A stretch of DNA of 64,000 bases. It comes from Erwinia tracheiphila (GTDB lineage: Bacteria; Pseudomonadota; Gammaproteobacteria; Enterobacterales; Enterobacteriaceae). The notes beneath the pieces are model-generated. The model was given only the letters and a program-made list of their open reading frames with translations, made no database searches and was not told where the DNA came from. The position numbers and the translations under genes were made by a program. The stretch is from assembly GCF_021365465.1 (NCBI RefSeq), contig NZ_CP089932.1:3968001-4032000 (forward strand). Direction: 5' to 3'. Each line of letters opens with the position of its first letter. Positions within the stretch are counted from its first letter, which is position 1. Below, in pieces: positions 52,972 through 64,000 of this stretch.

Positions 52972-54054
52972 TTAACGTACCTTCAGCGTTGCCAGGGCAA
53001 TCAGCACCAGCATCAGTGAAATAATCCAGAAACGTACAATCACGCGGGGTTCAGGCCAGCCTTTGAGTTCGTAGTGATGATGAATAGGTGCCATTCGGAA
53101 AATACGTTGCCCGCGCAGCTTGAACGATCCAACCTGCAAGACGACTGACAGGGTTTCCACTACAAACACGCCACCCATAATGATCAGCAGGAATTCCTGA
53201 CGCAGCAGGACTGCTATGGTACCCAGCGCCCCACCTAACGCCAGCGACCCTACATCGCCCATAAAAACCTGTGCCGGATAAGTGTTAAACCACAGAAAAC
53301 CCAGCCCTGCACCGACGATTGCCGCGCAGACAATCACCAGTTCGCCAGCGTGGCGCAGATAAGGAATATGCAGGTATTCAGCAAATTTAACGTTCCCCGT
53401 GACCCAGGCCACCAATGCAAAGCCCGCCGCCACGAAAACGGTCGGCATGATAGCCAGACCATCCAGACCATCGGTCAGATTCACCGCATTGCCAGTGCCA
53501 ACAATCACGAAATAAGCCAGCACCACGTAAAACAGGCCCAGTTGCGGCATGATGTCTTTAAAGAATGGCACCACCAGCTGTGTGGCAGACGTATCCTTAC
53601 CGGCAATATAGAGCGCAAATGCGACGCCCAGCGAGATAACCGACATCCAGAAATACTTCCAGCGAGCAATCAACCCCTTGGTATCTTTGCGCACCACCTT
53701 ACGGTAATCATCAATAAAGCCAATGATGCCAAAGCCTGTCAGCACACAGAGCACGCACCAGACATAAGGATTGGAAGGATACGCCCACATCAGAACGGAA
53801 ACAGTAATGGAAAACAGGATCATTACCCCACCCATCGTTGGCGTGCCACGCTTACTGAAATGTGATTCCGGGCCGTCGTTGCGCACCACCTGGCCAAAAG
53901 ACATCTCCTGCAGGCGGGCGATCATGCGCGGTCCCATCCATAGCGAGATAAATAGTGCAGTCAGCAGGCTGACGATGGCCCTGAACGTCAGATATGAAAA
54001 GACGTTAAAGCCCGAATATAAAACGACCAGTTGTTCGGCCAGCCAGACTAACAT
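52972..54054 (-). CDS. mraY: MraY phospho-MurNAc-pentapeptide translocase
   Basis: 360 residues with ten membrane segments. It links phospho-MurNAc-pentapeptide to undecaprenyl phosphate (lipid I). Conserved [18 protein letters not shown] and [13 protein letters not shown], which carry the active-site Asp and His residues, are present. Confidence 0.98.
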   Translation of the reverse strand: MLVWLAEQLVVLYSGFNVFSYLTFRAIVSLLTALFISLWMGPRMIARLQEMSFGQVVRNDGPESHFSKRGTPTMGGVMILFSITVSVLMWAYPSNPYVWCVLCVLTGFGIIGFIDDYRKVVRKDTKGLIARWKYFWMSVISLGVAFALYIAGKDTSATQLVVPFFKDIMPQLGLFYVVLAYFVIVGTGNAVNLTDGLDGLAIMPTVFVAAGFALVAWVTGNVKFAEYLHIPYLRHAGELVIVCAAIVGAGLGFLWFNTYPAQVFMGDVGSLALGGALGTIAVLLRQEFLLIIMGGVFVVETLSVVLQVGSFKLRGQRIFRMAPIHHHYELKGWPEPRVIVRFWIISLMLVLIALATLKVR

Positions 54055-55409
54055 GTTTGTTTCTCCTGTAAGCTCTGTACTACCTGCTCCATGGCGGCAC
54101 TACGTGAACCTTTGACTAATAAAGTGATGGTGGCGTGCCGACTCAGTAATGTCCTGAGGCGAGCTGTTATTGCAGGTTTATCACTGAAATGCTCGCCCAC
54201 ACCGCTGGCTTCGCCAATCAACCGGCTCAGGGTGCCAACGCTAAGAACCTTATCAACGCCTGCCAACCGTGCAGCGTCGCCGACCTGGCGGTGACAGATT
54301 TCAGCCTCATCACCCAGTTCAGCCATATCGCCCACCACCATCACCTTGTAACCTGGCATATCAGCCAGAACCTGCACCGCTGCCATCATTGAACCAACAT
54401 TGGCGTTATAGCTGTCGTCCAGCAGCAGCTTGCCTGGCGAGAGTTCAACAGGAAAGAGACGTCCGGGCACGGGATTGAGCCTAGATAATCCTTGCTGGAT
54501 AGCGCTGAGTGGCGCACCGACAGAAATCGCTAACGCCGCCGCCGCCAGCGCATTAGCCACATTGTGACAACCGGGAAGCGGTAGATATACCGGAATATGG
54601 CCTTTCGGGGTGTGCATAACGAACTGCGTCCCGGTGCTGCTCACCGCGATATCGCTGGTACTAAAATCACAGCCAGACTGCGCCTGTGCTGAAAAATGCC
54701 ATACTTTTTTGTCTGCCAACTTCGTCTGCCAGTGTGGCCAGTCGTTGCTCTGCGCGTTCAGGATCGCCGTTCCGTTAACAGGCAAACCGTCAAAAATCTC
54801 GCCTTTGGCTTTTGCCACACCTGCCAGCGAGCCAAAACCTTCAAGATGCGCTGCCGCCAGGTTATTGACCAGCGCGGCTTCAGGACGCGTCAGTCCGGTA
54901 GTATAGGCAATTTCGCCCTGGTGATTGGCACCCAGCTCAATGACCGCATAATGATGTGCTGCCGTCAGGCGTAGCAGGGTAAGAGGCACACCGATGTCAT
55001 TATTGAGGTTACCGGCGGTATAAAGCGTTTCACCGCATTCACGTAAGATAGCGGCAGCCATCTCTTTCACTGAGGTTTTGCCGGATGAACCGGTCAGCGC
55101 CACGACGCGAGCTGTTGATTGCTGGCGCACCCAGCCAGCCAGCTGACCCAACGCACGATGAGTATCAGCCACGACCACCTGCGGAACGGCAACAGGTAAG
55201 TGTTTGCTGACTAACAACGCTGTCGCACCGGATGCAAAGGCATCCGCCACAAAATCATGGGCATCAAAACGCTCACCTTTCAGGGCAATAAACAGGCAAC
55301 CTGCACTGATTTTGCGGGTATCCGTTGTGACCTCCGCAACAGTGATATCACCACCAAACAGTTGTCCGCTGGTCAGTTCAGCCAGCATTTTCATTGAGAG
55401 AGCAATCAT
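54048..55409 (-). CDS. murF: MurF D-Ala-D-Ala adding ligase
   Basis: 453 residues; adds D-Ala-D-Ala to the tripeptide. P-loop [14 protein letters not shown] at about 104-117, [13 protein letters not shown] and [13 protein letters not shown] mark the family. Overlaps murE (4 bp) and mraY (7 bp). Confidence 0.97.
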   Translation of the reverse strand: MIALSMKMLAELTSGQLFGGDITVAEVTTDTRKISAGCLFIALKGERFDAHDFVADAFASGATALLVSKHLPVAVPQVVVADTHRALGQLAGWVRQQSTARVVALTGSSGKTSVKEMAAAILRECGETLYTAGNLNNDIGVPLTLLRLTAAHHYAVIELGANHQGEIAYTTGLTRPEAALVNNLAAAHLEGFGSLAGVAKAKGEIFDGLPVNGTAILNAQSNDWPHWQTKLADKKVWHFSAQAQSGCDFSTSDIAVSSTGTQFVMHTPKGHIPVYLPLPGCHNVANALAAAALAISVGAPLSAIQQGLSRLNPVPGRLFPVELSPGKLLLDDSYNANVGSMMAAVQVLADMPGYKVMVVGDMAELGDEAEICHRQVGDAARLAGVDKVLSVGTLSRLIGEASGVGEHFSDKPAITARLRTLLSRHATITLLVKGSRSAAMEQVVQSLQEKQTC

Positions 55410-56893
55410 GCCACGACCCCCAGCAAGCCCGCGACGGTGAGTCGATCAGAGTAATCCAGTCGGCGATTACCAATGATCTGATAATCTTCATGTCCTTTAC
55501 CAGCAACCAGCACAATGTCACCTTCCTTCGCCTGCATCACTGCGTGAGTGACCGCTTGCGCACGTCCGGGAATCACACGGGTGAGTCCTGCATCAAGCAG
55601 CCCGGTCAACACATCGGCCACAATGGCCGCAGGATCCTCACTGCGGGGATTGTCATCGGTAATCACCACCACGTCAGAGAACTGTTCAGCCACCGCACCC
55701 ATCAGTGGGCGCTTGCCTTTATCGCGGTCGCCCCCGCAGCCAAACACACACCACAGTTTTCCCGTGCAGTGCAAACGTGCAGCGGCAAGCGCTTTTTCCA
55801 GCGCGTCCGGCGTATGCGCATAATCGACAACCACGGTAGGTTTACCCGACGCAGCAAAGACCTCCATACGGCCCGTCACTGGCTGTAGCTGCTGACCGGT
55901 GGCAACCAGAGACGCCAGCGGGTAACCAAGCGCTAATAAGGTGCCAAGAGCAATCAACAAATTGCTGACGTTAAATGCGCCCATTAAGCGGCTCTCAATG
56001 TTTCCCTTGCCCCAGCTGGAATCAAAATCAACTGTTGCACCATTATCGTGATAATTCACATGGGTCGCTTTCAGCCAGCGGCTATGACAGCCGGGCCGAA
56101 GGTTATTCTCCATGGTAACCGCGACCGCGTCCGGGAGCTTTGCCAGCCAGCGATAACCGGTTTCATCATCAGCGTTGACGATCGCCTGGCCGACCTGATG
56201 CTCAGAAAACAGCAACCATTTGGCAGCTTCATAACGCGTCATATCGCCGTGGTAATCAAGGTGATCGCGGCTGAGATTGGTAAAAGCCGCTGCGGCAAAC
56301 GGCAGCGCCGCCACGCGATGCTGTACCAGCCCGTGAGAAGACACTTCCATTGCCGCAAGCGTGGCACCCTGTTCAACCAGCGTGCTTAAGATATGCTGAA
56401 CATCGACCGCTGAACCCGTGGTATTTTCTGCAGGTGTCAGATGACCGTAAATGCCATTGCCCACGGTTCCCATTGCCGCCCCCGTTTCACCCAGCAACTG
56501 CACCCATTGTGCTAACAGCTGTGTAGTGGTGGTCTTGCCGTTAGTGCCCGTCACCCCAATCAGACGTAATTTTTCGGCAGGCTGCTGATAAAAACGCCCG
56601 GCAAGAGCGGAAAGACGCTGGGAAAGCTGGGCAAGATAAATGATCGGTACGCCATGCACTTCCGCAATATGACCATCCTGCGCCTCACCTTCCGCCTCGG
56701 CAATCACCGCCGCCACTCCCTGTGCAATCGCCTGTGGAATAAAGCGTCGTCCATCCACAGCATGGCCGTTTACCGCCACAAACAGGTCGCCGGATGCGGC
56801 CAGACGGCTGTCCAATATCATCTCGCGCAGCATTCTCTCAGGTGTGTCAGCCACCCACGGAGCCAGTAAATTGCGCAGGTTACGATCTGTCAC
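55406..56893 (-). CDS. murE: MurE meso-diaminopimelate-adding ligase
   Basis: 495 residues from GTG 56893, identical in length to E. coli MurE. The open frame begins at ATG 56935, but the family N-terminus ([13 protein letters not shown]) and a GAGG site 8 bases before the GTG favour the shorter form, which overlaps ftsI by 14 bp. P-loop [14 protein letters not shown] and the meso-DAP specificity motif DDNPRSEDP are present. Confidence 0.95.
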   Translation of the reverse strand: MTDRNLRNLLAPWVADTPERMLREMILDSRLAASGDLFVAVNGHAVDGRRFIPQAIAQGVAAVIAEAEGEAQDGHIAEVHGVPIIYLAQLSQRLSALAGRFYQQPAEKLRLIGVTGTNGKTTTTQLLAQWVQLLGETGAAMGTVGNGIYGHLTPAENTTGSAVDVQHILSTLVEQGATLAAMEVSSHGLVQHRVAALPFAAAAFTNLSRDHLDYHGDMTRYEAAKWLLFSEHQVGQAIVNADDETGYRWLAKLPDAVAVTMENNLRPGCHSRWLKATHVNYHDNGATVDFDSSWGKGNIESRLMGAFNVSNLLIALGTLLALGYPLASLVATGQQLQPVTGRMEVFAASGKPTVVVDYAHTPDALEKALAAARLHCTGKLWCVFGCGGDRDKGKRPLMGAVAEQFSDVVVITDDNPRSEDPAAIVADVLTGLLDAGLTRVIPGRAQAVTHAVMQAKEGDIVLVAGKGHEDYQIIGNRRLDYSDRLTVAGLLGVVA

Positions 56894-58652
56894 TGGATGC
56901 CTCACTTCTGTTTTGTGCCATCTCACTGCTTTCATCCTGAGACACGGTTAACGGTAGCGCATCAGGTTCAATGTTCATCGTGCGTAATACGCCGCCCATA
57001 ATGGCGCCGAATACCGGGGCCGAAACGGCCCCTCCGTAATACTTACCGGCCTGCGGATCGTTAATAACTACCACCAGCGCAAAACGCGGACGACTTACTG
57101 GCGCAACGCCAGCGGTGTAAGCGATATATTTATTAACGTATTTACCGTCCGGCCCAACTTTTTTGGCCGTTCCGGTTTTTATCGCTATGCGGTATCCCTT
57201 AATGGCTGCTTTCACGCCGCCGCCGCCGGGCAGTGCAACGCTCTCCATCATGTGCATCACGGTACGTACAAGGTCTTCAGGAAAAACGCGTTGACCCGCC
57301 ACTGGCGGGTCAACTTTGGTTATCGACAACGGGCGATAGACACCATAGCTACCGATTGTTGCGTAGACTCGCGCTAATTGTAACGGTGTTACCATTAGCC
57401 CATAGCCGAAAGAGAAGGTGGCCCTCTCTATGTCAGACCACCGTTGTTTTTGAGGATATAAGCCACTGCTTTCTCCGACCAGACCCAAATTGGTCGCCTT
57501 ACCCAATCCAAAGCGTGTGTAGGTATCCACCAGCGCTGAGGATGGCATCGCTAACGCCAGTCTTGACACGCCGACGTTACTCGATTTTTGCAAAACTCCG
57601 GTGAGCGTTAATTCATTGTAACGGGCTACGTCTTTAATTTCGTGACCGTTGACCCGATAAGGGACCGTGTTCAGCACGCTGTTTTCTTTCACCACGCCAC
57701 GTTCCAGTGCGGCCATCACCACCATTGGCTTAACCGTTGAACCGGGTTCAAAGATGTCCGTGATAGCGCGGTTACGCATCACATCTTTCGTCGTGCTGGA
57801 GAGGTTATTTGGGTTGTAAGCAGGACTGTTCGCCATGGCCAGCACTTCGCCCGTATTGACATCAACCAGCACCGCAGTCCCTGATTCGGCTTTGTTGAAT
57901 GCGACGGCATTGTTTAGCTCACGATAAACCAGTGCCTGCAATCGTTCATCGATACTTAGTGCAAGATTATGGGCTGCGCGGCTGTCAACAGAGGAGATAT
58001 CCTCAATCACCCGGCCATTGCGGTCCCGTCTTACGGTTCGCTCACCGGGTTGCCCGGTCAGCCATTTATCGAAGCTTTTCTCAACGCCCTCAATTCCCTG
58101 TCCGTCAATATTGGTAAAGCCAATCAGATGGGAAGTGACCTGACCAGCAGGATAGTAGCGACGAGATTCTTCACGCAGATTAATTCCCGGAAGCTTGAGT
58201 TTTTTGACATAGTCGCCAATGGCGGGATTAACCTGACGGGCCAGATAAACAAAGCGGCCTTTGGGATTAGCATTCACGCGTGCCGCAAGCTGATCGAGCG
58301 GAATGGATAACGCATCGGAAAGAGCCTGCCAGCGGCTGTCCAGAGTGACCCCGCCTTTGTCATGCAGCTCTTTGGGATCGGCCCAGACGGCATTCACCGG
58401 CACACTCACTGCCAGGGGGCGCCCCGCACGGTCAGTAATCATTCCTCGCGCTGTTGGCACCGCCTGCACTCGCAGTGAACGCAAGTCGCCTTCACGAACC
58501 AGCCTGCCCGGACTGATTACCTGTAACCAGGCAACGCGCACCAGTAATCCAATGAGTCCCAGAAAAATGCAACCGCAAAGCAACGCAAAACGCCAGCTGA
58601 CAAAGCTGGCCTGATCTGCCGGACGTTTTAACCTCACGGTAACTTTTTTCAT
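56880..58652 (-). CDS. ftsI: FtsI (PBP3) septal transpeptidase
   Basis: 590 residues. Cytoplasmic tail, one membrane helix (about 20-42), a pedestal domain, then the transpeptidase domain with active-site motifs S-x-x-K (STVKPM, serine nucleophile), S-x-N (SSNVGVSR) and KTGTAKK. Cross-links septal peptidoglycan with FtsW; target of division-specific beta-lactams. All motifs intact. Confidence 0.98.
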   Translation of the reverse strand: MKKVTVRLKRPADQASFVSWRFALLCGCIFLGLIGLLVRVAWLQVISPGRLVREGDLRSLRVQAVPTARGMITDRAGRPLAVSVPVNAVWADPKELHDKGGVTLDSRWQALSDALSIPLDQLAARVNANPKGRFVYLARQVNPAIGDYVKKLKLPGINLREESRRYYPAGQVTSHLIGFTNIDGQGIEGVEKSFDKWLTGQPGERTVRRDRNGRVIEDISSVDSRAAHNLALSIDERLQALVYRELNNAVAFNKAESGTAVLVDVNTGEVLAMANSPAYNPNNLSSTTKDVMRNRAITDIFEPGSTVKPMVVMAALERGVVKENSVLNTVPYRVNGHEIKDVARYNELTLTGVLQKSSNVGVSRLALAMPSSALVDTYTRFGLGKATNLGLVGESSGLYPQKQRWSDIERATFSFGYGLMVTPLQLARVYATIGSYGVYRPLSITKVDPPVAGQRVFPEDLVRTVMHMMESVALPGGGGVKAAIKGYRIAIKTGTAKKVGPDGKYVNKYIAYTAGVAPVSRPRFALVVVINDPQAGKYYGGAVSAPVFGAIMGGVLRTMNIEPDALPLTVSQDESSEMAQNRSEASSDRS

Positions 58653-58660
58653 TCAGGCTC

Positions 58661-58981
58661 TTATGGCTGTACCACTATATTTTCCTGAGAAGGATCAACA
58701 TGCTGCATTTGCAGTTTTTCTGTCGCCATTCTTTCCACACGGCTGTGATCACCAAGCGCATTCTCTTCCAGAATCAGATTACGCCATTCAATATCCAGCG
58801 CATCACGCTCCAGTAGCAGCTGTTCACGTTGCGCCGTCAACAAACGGGTTTTATGGGCGGTAGTAACGACCAGCACGGCCGAAACCAACACCGCGGTTAT
58901 AAGAATCACCGGAATTTTGCCATGGCGTAAAATATCGCTGGCGATAACACCGGGCAGACTGTGGCGCTCGTTGCCAATCAT
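58661..58981 (-). CDS. ftsL: FtsL division protein
   Basis: 106 residues: short cytoplasmic part (about 15 shorter than in E. coli), a membrane helix (about 24-45) and a periplasmic leucine-zipper-like coiled coil ([20 protein letters not shown]) that binds FtsB and FtsQ. The C-terminal [12 protein letters not shown] is conserved. Overlaps rsmH by 4 bp. Confidence 0.95.
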   Translation of the reverse strand: MIGNERHSLPGVIASDILRHGKIPVILITAVLVSAVLVVTTAHKTRLLTAQREQLLLERDALDIEWRNLILEENALGDHSRVERMATEKLQMQHVDPSQENIVVQP

Positions 58982-59919
58982 GAGGCCGTTCTCTCCGCTA
59001 TGCGTAAAACCGAGCTGCGTGCTCTTGGGTTGTCTGACACCTCAACGTCACCCGGCATCATCTTGCCAAGTGTCTTAAGATGACGGCTACCAAGGTGACT
59101 TAGTTGTGCCTCCGTCACCGGCAGCCCGGCGGGCACCTGTGGACCACGACTTTGTTCGCGCATAAAACGCTTAACAATACGATCCTCAAGCGAATGAAAG
59201 CTGATGACAGATAAGCGACCTGACGGTGCCAGTGCACTCAACGAGCCTTTCAGAGCCTGCTCTATCTCTTCCAGTTCGCTGTTAATCCAGATACGAATCG
59301 CCTGGAAGCTGCGGGTGGCCGGATGCTTGAATTTGTCCTTTATCGGCGTGGCGTGGTAAATCACCTCCGCCAGCTCCTTTGTGCGCGTCATAGGCTGTTC
59401 GCGATTACGCTGCACAATGGCGCGAGCAATACGTTTGGCAAAACGCTCCTCGCCAAAGGTTTTAAGCACAAACGCAATATCATTCTCTTCTGCCTGCAGC
59501 AGCCATTCTGCCGCCGACAGACCTCTGCCAGGATCCATGCGCATATCCAAAGGTCCGTCACGCATAAATGAAAAACCGCGTCCTGCGTCATCCAGCTGCG
59601 GGGAGGAAACACCCAGATCCAGCAGAATGCCATCAATTTTTCCGGTCAGTTCGCGTGCTTCGACATAGTCAGCCAGCGCAGAGAAGGGGCCATAAATAAT
59701 GTTAAAGCGTGGATCGGTAATTTCAGCGGCCGCCGCAATTGCTTGTGGGTCACGATCAATAGCAAACAGCCGCCCCTGCTGTCCCAGCTTTGCCAGGATT
59801 AAACGCGAATGGCCACCTCGTCCAAAGGTGCCATCGATATAGATACCGTCTGGCTTGATGTTGAGCGCATTAACCGCCTCATCCAACAGCACGGTGGTAT
59901 GTTTGAAATTTTCCTGCAT
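58978..59919 (-). CDS. rsmH: RsmH 16S rRNA m4C1402 methyltransferase
   Basis: 313 residues. SAM-binding [15 protein letters not shown] (about 29-43), [13 protein letters not shown] and the C-terminal [15 protein letters not shown] are typical of MraW/RsmH. It methylates C1402 of 16S rRNA with RsmI. Second gene of the dcw cluster, 2 bp after mraZ. Confidence 0.97.
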   Translation of the reverse strand: MQENFKHTTVLLDEAVNALNIKPDGIYIDGTFGRGGHSRLILAKLGQQGRLFAIDRDPQAIAAAAEITDPRFNIIYGPFSALADYVEARELTGKIDGILLDLGVSSPQLDDAGRGFSFMRDGPLDMRMDPGRGLSAAEWLLQAEENDIAFVLKTFGEERFAKRIARAIVQRNREQPMTRTKELAEVIYHATPIKDKFKHPATRSFQAIRIWINSELEEIEQALKGSLSALAPSGRLSVISFHSLEDRIVKRFMREQSRGPQVPAGLPVTEAQLSHLGSRHLKTLGKMMPGDVEVSDNPRARSSVLRIAERTAS

Positions 59920-59921
59920 AG

Positions 59922-60380
59922 CTATAGCGACAAGTCCTGCAAGCGCTCAGTGAGTGGTTCCTGAGTCGACTGCTCCGCGTTAATATCCTCCCTGACTTGT
60001 TGATACCAGGTCTGTTCATCCCACAGTTCAAATTTATTGAACTGTCCAACCAGCATCACTTCTTTGGTCAGGCTGGCATGCTGGCGAAGTGTATTTGCCA
60101 CCAGCAATCGACCTGCGTTATCCATCTGACACTCGCTGGCATGCCCCAATAACAGACGCTGCACGCGGCGCTCTGCGGGATTCATGCTGGATAAGCGAGC
60201 CAGTTTACGCTCGATAATTTCCCATTCAGGCAGTGTGTAAAGCAGCAGACATGGTTGGTGAAGGTCAATGGTACAAACCATTTGCCCCTGTGATTCCCCG
60301 ATCAGCGTTTCGCGATAGCGCGTAGGCACAGCAAGCCGACCTTTGCTGTCGAGATTGACTAACGTTGCTCCACGGAACAT
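59922..60380 (-). CDS. mraZ: MraZ transcriptional repressor of the dcw cluster
   Basis: 152 residues with two SpoVT-AbrB domains, each with the D-x-x-G-R motif ([25 protein letters not shown]). It forms a ring that binds tandem TGGGN-like repeats in its own promoter; such repeats are seen at 60409-60433. First gene of the cluster. Confidence 0.96.
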   Translation of the reverse strand: MFRGATLVNLDSKGRLAVPTRYRETLIGESQGQMVCTIDLHQPCLLLYTLPEWEIIERKLARLSSMNPAERRVQRLLLGHASECQMDNAGRLLVANTLRQHASLTKEVMLVGQFNKFELWDEQTWYQQVREDINAEQSTQEPLTERLQDLSL

Positions 60381-60408
60381 GCCAGTCTCACCCCTCTGCC
60401 CCCTGTTT

Positions 60409-60433
60409 CACCACTTTCCACCACAAATTCCCA
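60409..60433 (-). promoter_or_regulatory. MraZ operator (three 5-bp repeats, 5-bp spacers)
   Basis: On the minus strand TGGGA-ATTTG-TGGTG-GAAAG-TGGTG. The spacing of exactly 10 bp matches the known MraZ operator of TGGGN repeats. Two of the three repeats read TGGTG instead of TGGGN. It lies in the mraZ leader just downstream of the -10 element. Confidence 0.75.
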
Positions 60434-60440
60434 CCAACGG

Positions 60441-60470
60441 AGTGTACGGAGCGCAGGAAAAGATTGTCAA
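60441..60470 (-). promoter_or_regulatory. Promoter of the dcw cluster (Pmra)
   Basis: TTGACA (60470-60465), an 18-base spacer, then TACACT (60446-60441) on the minus strand: a perfect -35 and a good sigma-70 -10. Placed 60 bases upstream of mraZ, overlapping the MraZ operator region as in E. coli. Confidence 0.8.
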
Positions 60471-60879
60471 GCTACAGCAGGCGTTGAACAGGATTATTTC
60501 TTTAAGATAAAAACCGCAGGAAAAGCTTAAAAAATACGATTTAGTCAAATATTTAAAAATAAGCTAATGAATAGCACCAGAATTTTCTCTGGAAACTCAT
60601 CATTGTTTAAAAATATACCAGTAACTTGCCAAAAAGATTTTAAGGCAAATTTACGTTGCACCGGGCATTTTAAGGTATTTCTTAATACCATACCGCACGG
60701 GGCTTGATGTCTCTGCTGCAGCGTAAGGTGACGATGCGTCATATCGGTCAAAGCGAATAATTCAGATGGCGCGGGTGGAATGACACTAATATTTACTTTT
60801 ATTTACGCATTACGAAAAACAATATTAACAATTTAAAATGATCGGTTTAACGGAGATATATTCGTGAAATACAAAAAGC
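60471..60879. other. Non-coding region between cra and mraZ
   Basis: About 400 bases, AT-rich in parts. A short hairpin GGTATT-TCTT-AATACC lies at 60674-60689. One 68-codon open frame (60545-60751, minus) lacks support. I see no gene. E. coli also has a long gap here. Confidence 0.5.
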
Positions 60880-60902
60880 AAAAAAGCAGAACGGTTATCT
60901 GC
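60880..60902 (-). terminator. Terminator of cra
   Basis: GCAGA-TAACCGT-TCTGC followed on the minus strand by TTTTTTG, 15 bases after the cra stop codon. Short stem but good T-tract. Confidence 0.6.
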
Positions 60903-60917
60903 CTTTCAACAAAGAGA

Positions 60918-61928
60918 TTAACTATCATAACGACTTAATCGACCGCGACGATAAAGATTACGACGAATACGCGTTAAACCCGGTTTGGGTTTACGCGGCT
61001 CATCCAGACTGGCCAATACCAGCTCCAGCACCCGCTCGGCGACATCACGGTGGCGTTGTCCGACGGCCAGAACCGGACATTCAAGGAAATCTAACAGCTC
61101 ATGATCGCCAAACGTGGCGATGGCAAGGTCAGTTGGTAAACGCCCTTCACGCCGCAAGGCCACGTCCATTACCCCCTGTAATAATCCAAAAGAGGTGGTA
61201 AACAACGCATCCGGCATTGGGTTATTTTCCAGCCAGCTTTCAAACCGTGCCGCGGCGGCACTACGCTCAAAACTGTTTGCATAGATAAATTCGATGTTTC
61301 GCTTGTCCTCTTTCCACGCCAGGCGAAACCCCATTTCACGCAGGAAACTGACAGACAGCTCGGGCAGTGCGCCCAGAAAAAGGACGGTTTCAACGTCCTG
61401 CTTACGGAGTTCAGCAGCCAGCATTTCTGCATCATCCTGATCTGACCCCACCACACTGGTAAAATGTTCACGGTCCAGCGCACGGTCCAGCGCAATAATC
61501 GGCAGCGGATCGCTTTTCCACCGCTGATAAAAAGGATGCTCGGGTGGCAGGGATGTCGACACAATAATGGCATCAACCTGACGTTGTAGCAGGTGCTCAA
61601 TACAACGCATTTCGTTATCGGGCTGATCTTCTGAGCAGGCAATCAGCAGCTGATAGCCACGCTGACGAGCCTGGCGCTCAAGGTAATTTGCAATTCGGGT
61701 GTAACTGGTGTTTTCCAAATCAGGAATAACCAGTCCGATGGAGCGCGTCCGTCCTGCACGCAATCCCGCCGCAACCGCGTTCGGATAGTAGTTGTACTCA
61801 CGCACCACGGCCATCACCTTTTCGACGGTTTTGTCGCTGACACGATACTGCTTTGCTTTGCCATTGATAACGTAGCTGGCGGTCGTGCGCGATACACCGG
61901 CAAGGCGTGCAATTTCATCCAGTTTCAC
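60918..61928 (-). CDS. cra: Cra (FruR) catabolite repressor-activator
   Basis: 336 residues, LacI family. N-terminal helix-turn-helix and hinge: [20 protein letters not shown] then [18 protein letters not shown]. The effector domain binds fructose-1-phosphate (or fructose-1,6-bisphosphate) and controls glycolysis and gluconeogenesis genes globally. Length and sequence close to E. coli Cra. Position upstream of mraZ is conserved. Confidence 0.97.
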   Translation of the reverse strand: MKLDEIARLAGVSRTTASYVINGKAKQYRVSDKTVEKVMAVVREYNYYPNAVAAGLRAGRTRSIGLVIPDLENTSYTRIANYLERQARQRGYQLLIACSEDQPDNEMRCIEHLLQRQVDAIIVSTSLPPEHPFYQRWKSDPLPIIALDRALDREHFTSVVGSDQDDAEMLAAELRKQDVETVLFLGALPELSVSFLREMGFRLAWKEDKRNIEFIYANSFERSAAAARFESWLENNPMPDALFTTSFGLLQGVMDVALRREGRLPTDLAIATFGDHELLDFLECPVLAVGQRHRDVAERVLELVLASLDEPRKPKPGLTRIRRNLYRRGRLSRYDS

Positions 61929-62065
61929 AATAACCCCACGCTAGCACCGAAGAGAGTGCGAAAAATAGCCACGTCATGGCTATGGATAACTCATTTGTCA
62001 CATCTAACCGTAGATTAGATAAGCGAGCAACTGCTTTTGTTTATGCCTGGGCGTTTGCCGACAAA

Positions 62066-62702
62066 AGTAAAAAACCACCTGCATAGCAGGTGCCATTGAT
62101 TTCGCCCCACAGGGGCGCACTAAGTCCAGACTCAGAGAGCCTTCCCTTCACACTTCTTTCAGTGGAGGCTGGCTCTATTCAACTTCATGTTTTTCCTGAT
62201 ACTTCACGTACTTTATTATCATTTCTTCGTTTATACCTACGGTATCGACACAATAACCTCTTGCCCAAAAATCATTCCCCCACTGCTTGTTCTTACGCAG
62301 GCAGGGAAATTTATTGAACAATCGAAGGGCTGTTTTACCCTTTAAGTCGCCTGTTACATGGGAAATCGAAAGCCGTGGAGGCACTTTTACCCGCAAAGGG
62401 ACATGGTCTGTCTGGACATTCAGCTCCACTACTTCTATCCCGGGCTGCTCACCTGAGATCCTTATCGGCTTACAGACCTCTTTACCAACATTGTTCCTGA
62501 GGATGCGAAACCGGTACCTGGGTGTCCATACGATATGATATTGACAACACCAGAGCACATGAGATGCTTTCTGGAATCTGCTCATGGTTAAATCCCTGGC
62601 AGTTATGGGGATAACAGATTCGGATTTTCCCATGAGTAGCATGACTGGCAGAGCCAACTTATTGCTGACCACCTCCACAGGGGGTGGTGTTCATGCAGGG
62701 AT
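62066..62702 (-). mobile_element. IS200/IS605-family element, copy B
   Basis: 637 bp, nearly identical to copy A at 17015-17651. The low end has the hairpin CACCTGC-ATA-GCAGGTG. The high end directly abuts TTTTT (minus strand) of the ilvH terminator. The junction with the T-run is the same as in copy A. It lies between cra and ilvH on the minus strand. Confidence 0.9.
62175..62585 (-). CDS. tnpA: IS200-type TnpA transposase, copy B (altered HUH motif)
   Basis: 136 residues from MSRFQKASHV. Like copy A it reads DHVPLRVKVPP where the HUH motif DHVHLLVKVPP is expected. It differs from copy A at a few residues (for example LWCCQYHI against PWCCQYHI). It ends at its own premature TAG (62175-62177), at a codon that is GAG in copy A. 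Probably inactive. Confidence 0.75.
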   Translation of the reverse strand: MSRFQKASHVLWCCQYHIVWTPRYRFRILRNNVGKEVCKPIRISGEQPGIEVVELNVQTDHVPLRVKVPPRLSISHVTGDLKGKTALRLFNKFPCLRKNKQWGNDFWARGYCVDTVGINEEMIIKYVKYQEKHEVE

Positions 62703-62727
62703 AAAAAACCCGACATTACGTCGGGTT
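62703..62727 (-). terminator. ilvIH terminator
   Basis: AACCCGAC-GTAAT-GTCGGGTT (8-bp stem) followed by a six-T run on the minus strand, 31 bp after the ilvH stop. The IS200 copy B end is in this T-run, so the terminator itself is preserved. Confidence 0.9.
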
Positions 62728-62758
62728 AGCGAAAGATGATGATAATCACCCATCTGAA

Positions 62759-63250
62759 TTATCGCATTATGCGATCTCCTCTGGAAACGCCCACAATGCC
62801 GGAACGGGCAACTTCAACGATTTCCGCCACTTCGCGCACGGTGCTGAGAAAAGCATCCAGTTTGTCACTGGTTCCAGCCAGCTGAACCGTGTAAAGCGAT
62901 GGCGTAACATCCACAATCTGTCCACGGAAAATTTCCGCGCTGCGCTTTACTTCTTCCCGGCCATATCCTGTTGCCTGCACCTTCACCAGCATAACTTCAC
63001 GCTCAACAAAAGCCCCCAAGCCCAGTTCGCTGACACGAAGCACATCAACCAGTTTGTGCAGTTGTTTTTCAATCTGCTCCAGGACTTTTTCGTCACCGAC
63101 GGTCTGAATGGTCATCCGCGAAAGAGTGGGATCGTCTGTCGGTGCCACCGTCAGGCTTTCAATATTATAGCCACGCTGAGAAAACAGACCGACTACACGT
63201 GATAATGCGCCGGATTCGTTTTCCAGCAGCACAGATAAAACACGACGCAT
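62759..63250 (-). CDS. ilvH: Acetolactate synthase III small subunit
   Basis: 163 residues, as in E. coli IlvH. An N-terminal ACT domain ([20 protein letters not shown]) confers valine feedback inhibition, and a C-terminal domain follows. The start was set at ATG 63250, the second of two adjacent ATGs. Regulatory subunit of the branched-chain amino acid enzyme encoded with ilvI. Confidence 0.97.
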   Translation of the reverse strand: MRRVLSVLLENESGALSRVVGLFSQRGYNIESLTVAPTDDPTLSRMTIQTVGDEKVLEQIEKQLHKLVDVLRVSELGLGAFVEREVMLVKVQATGYGREEVKRSAEIFRGQIVDVTPSLYTVQLAGTSDKLDAFLSTVREVAEIVEVARSGIVGVSRGDRIMR

Positions 63251-63252
63251 CA

Positions 63253-64000
63253 TTAAGTCCTCTCCGTTTTGCTCAACCACATCTCGTCCATCCCACCGCC
63301 ACGAATCTGCATCGGGTATACATGTTCGGAACTATCCACATTGACATCAACAAAGACCAGGTGCCCTTTGGCCAGTGCTGCCAGCGCCTCTGTCAGCTTC
63401 GGCTCCAGCTCATGCGGATGGTTAATACCAATGCCAACATGTCCATAGGCTTGTGCCAGACGGACAAAATCCGGCAATGACTCCATGTACGACTGTGAAT
63501 GACGCCCTGAATAGATCATATCCTGCCACTGCTTGACCATGCCGAGGAAACGGTTGTTGAGGCTTAATACCAATACGGGCAGATCGTATTGCAACGCCGT
63601 GGAAAGCTCCTGAATATTCATCTGAATACTGCCGTCACCCGTCACACAAATAACCGTTTCTTCCGGCAGGGCCAGCTTTACACCGAGTGCTGCAGGCAGT
63701 CCGAAACCCATGGTGCCGAGTCCACCCGAGTTTATCCAGCGACGCGGCTTGTCAAACTGGTAATAAAGTGCGGCGAACATCTGGTGCTGGCCGACATCGG
63801 AGGTAACAAAAGCCTCGCCTTTTGTCAGACGGCAGATATTTTCAATCACTGCCTGCGGCTTAATCTTTTCACTATTCTTGTCATAGGCGAGGCAATCGCG
63901 CGCGCGCCACTGTTCAATGCTCTGCCACCAGTCGCGCAGGCTGTCGAAATCCTGCTCCTTTTCCCTCTGTGCCAACAGCTCCAGCATCTGAGTCAGAACC
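63253..64000 (-). CDS. ilvI: Acetolactate synthase III large subunit, 3' part
   Basis: The 5' end lies beyond the window. The visible ~249 residues hold the C-terminal thiamine-diphosphate domain: [20 protein letters not shown] with the N-N cofactor motif ([15 protein letters not shown]). Catalyses condensation of pyruvate to acetolactate or acetohydroxybutyrate. Its TAA stop overlaps an alternative ATG of ilvH. Confidence 0.96.
   Translation of the reverse strand, partial: VLTQMLELLAQREKEQDFDSLRDWWQSIEQWRARDCLAYDKNSEKIKPQAVIENICRLTKGEAFVTSDVGQHQMFAALYYQFDKPRRWINSGGLGTMGFGLPAALGVKLALPEETVICVTGDGSIQMNIQELSTALQYDLPVLVLSLNNRFLGMVKQWQDMIYSGRHSQSYMESLPDFVRLAQAYGHVGIGINHPHELEPKLTEALAALAKGHLVFVDVNVDSSEHVYPMQIRGGGMDEMWLSKTERT

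Noticed and set aside
54610..54974. Plus-strand frames opposite murF
   Set aside because: Shadows of murF; no start signals.
60674..60689. GGTATT-TCTT-AATACC hairpin between cra and mraZ
   Set aside because: Short and AT-rich with no neighbouring T-tract or gene boundary; too weak to name.

Overview
The window is chromosomal DNA of an enterobacterium of the Erwinia/Pantoea group. The housekeeping genes (pdhR-aceEF-lpd, ppdD-hofBC, the dcw cell-wall/division cluster, secM-secA, cra, ilvIH) are close in sequence and order to Escherichia coli. The left end holds a plant-pathogen Hrp1-type type III secretion (T3S) operon like that of Erwinia amylovora and Pantoea stewartii. Four insertion-sequence families (IS481 remnant, IS200 in two copies, IS4, IS1) and several fresh pseudogenes (bluF, ampD, ampE) point to a genome under reductive decay. 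A host-restricted Erwinia such as E. tracheiphila would fit, but I cannot assign a species.

Layout: 1-7895 is the distal part of the T3S operon (hrcV end, hrpQ, hrcN, hrpO, hrpP, hrcQ, hrcR, hrcS, hrcT, hrcU), a tightly overlapping run. A good HrpL-type promoter follows hrcU and precedes a GNAT acetyltransferase and a hotdog thioesterase; a strong terminator ends this stretch. An orphan ORF and the convergent translocator gene hrpK follow. 12.8-16.1 kb carries the remains of the blue-light pathway: bluF broken by frameshifts, an IS481 remnant, and an intact ycgZ-ymgA-ariR-like operon. 17.0-19.1 kb is an IS200 copy and an IS4 copy, both inserted in the lpd terminator.

19.1-26.1 kb is the pyruvate dehydrogenase operon (pdhR-aceE-aceF-lpdA, minus strand), whose AceF has lost most of its middle lipoyl domain. 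aroP follows on the plus strand, then an IS1 copy, then an AT-rich block encoding a double-glycine-leader, microcin-like peptide. Next are broken ampE and ampD, intact nadC, the type IV pilus genes ppdD-hofB-hofC, guaC, coaE-zapD-yacG, mutT, secA and secM.

41.9-60.4 kb holds a divergent dciA-like gene, lpxC with a frameshifted C-terminus, and the whole dcw cluster read on the minus strand from mraZ to ftsZ. It makes lipid II (MurC-G, MraY, DdlB) and the divisome (FtsL/I/W/Q/A/Z), with a recognisable promoter and MraZ operator. cra, a second IS200 copy seated in the ilvH terminator, ilvH and the 3' part of ilvI complete the window. I recognised no tRNA, rRNA or CRISPR.
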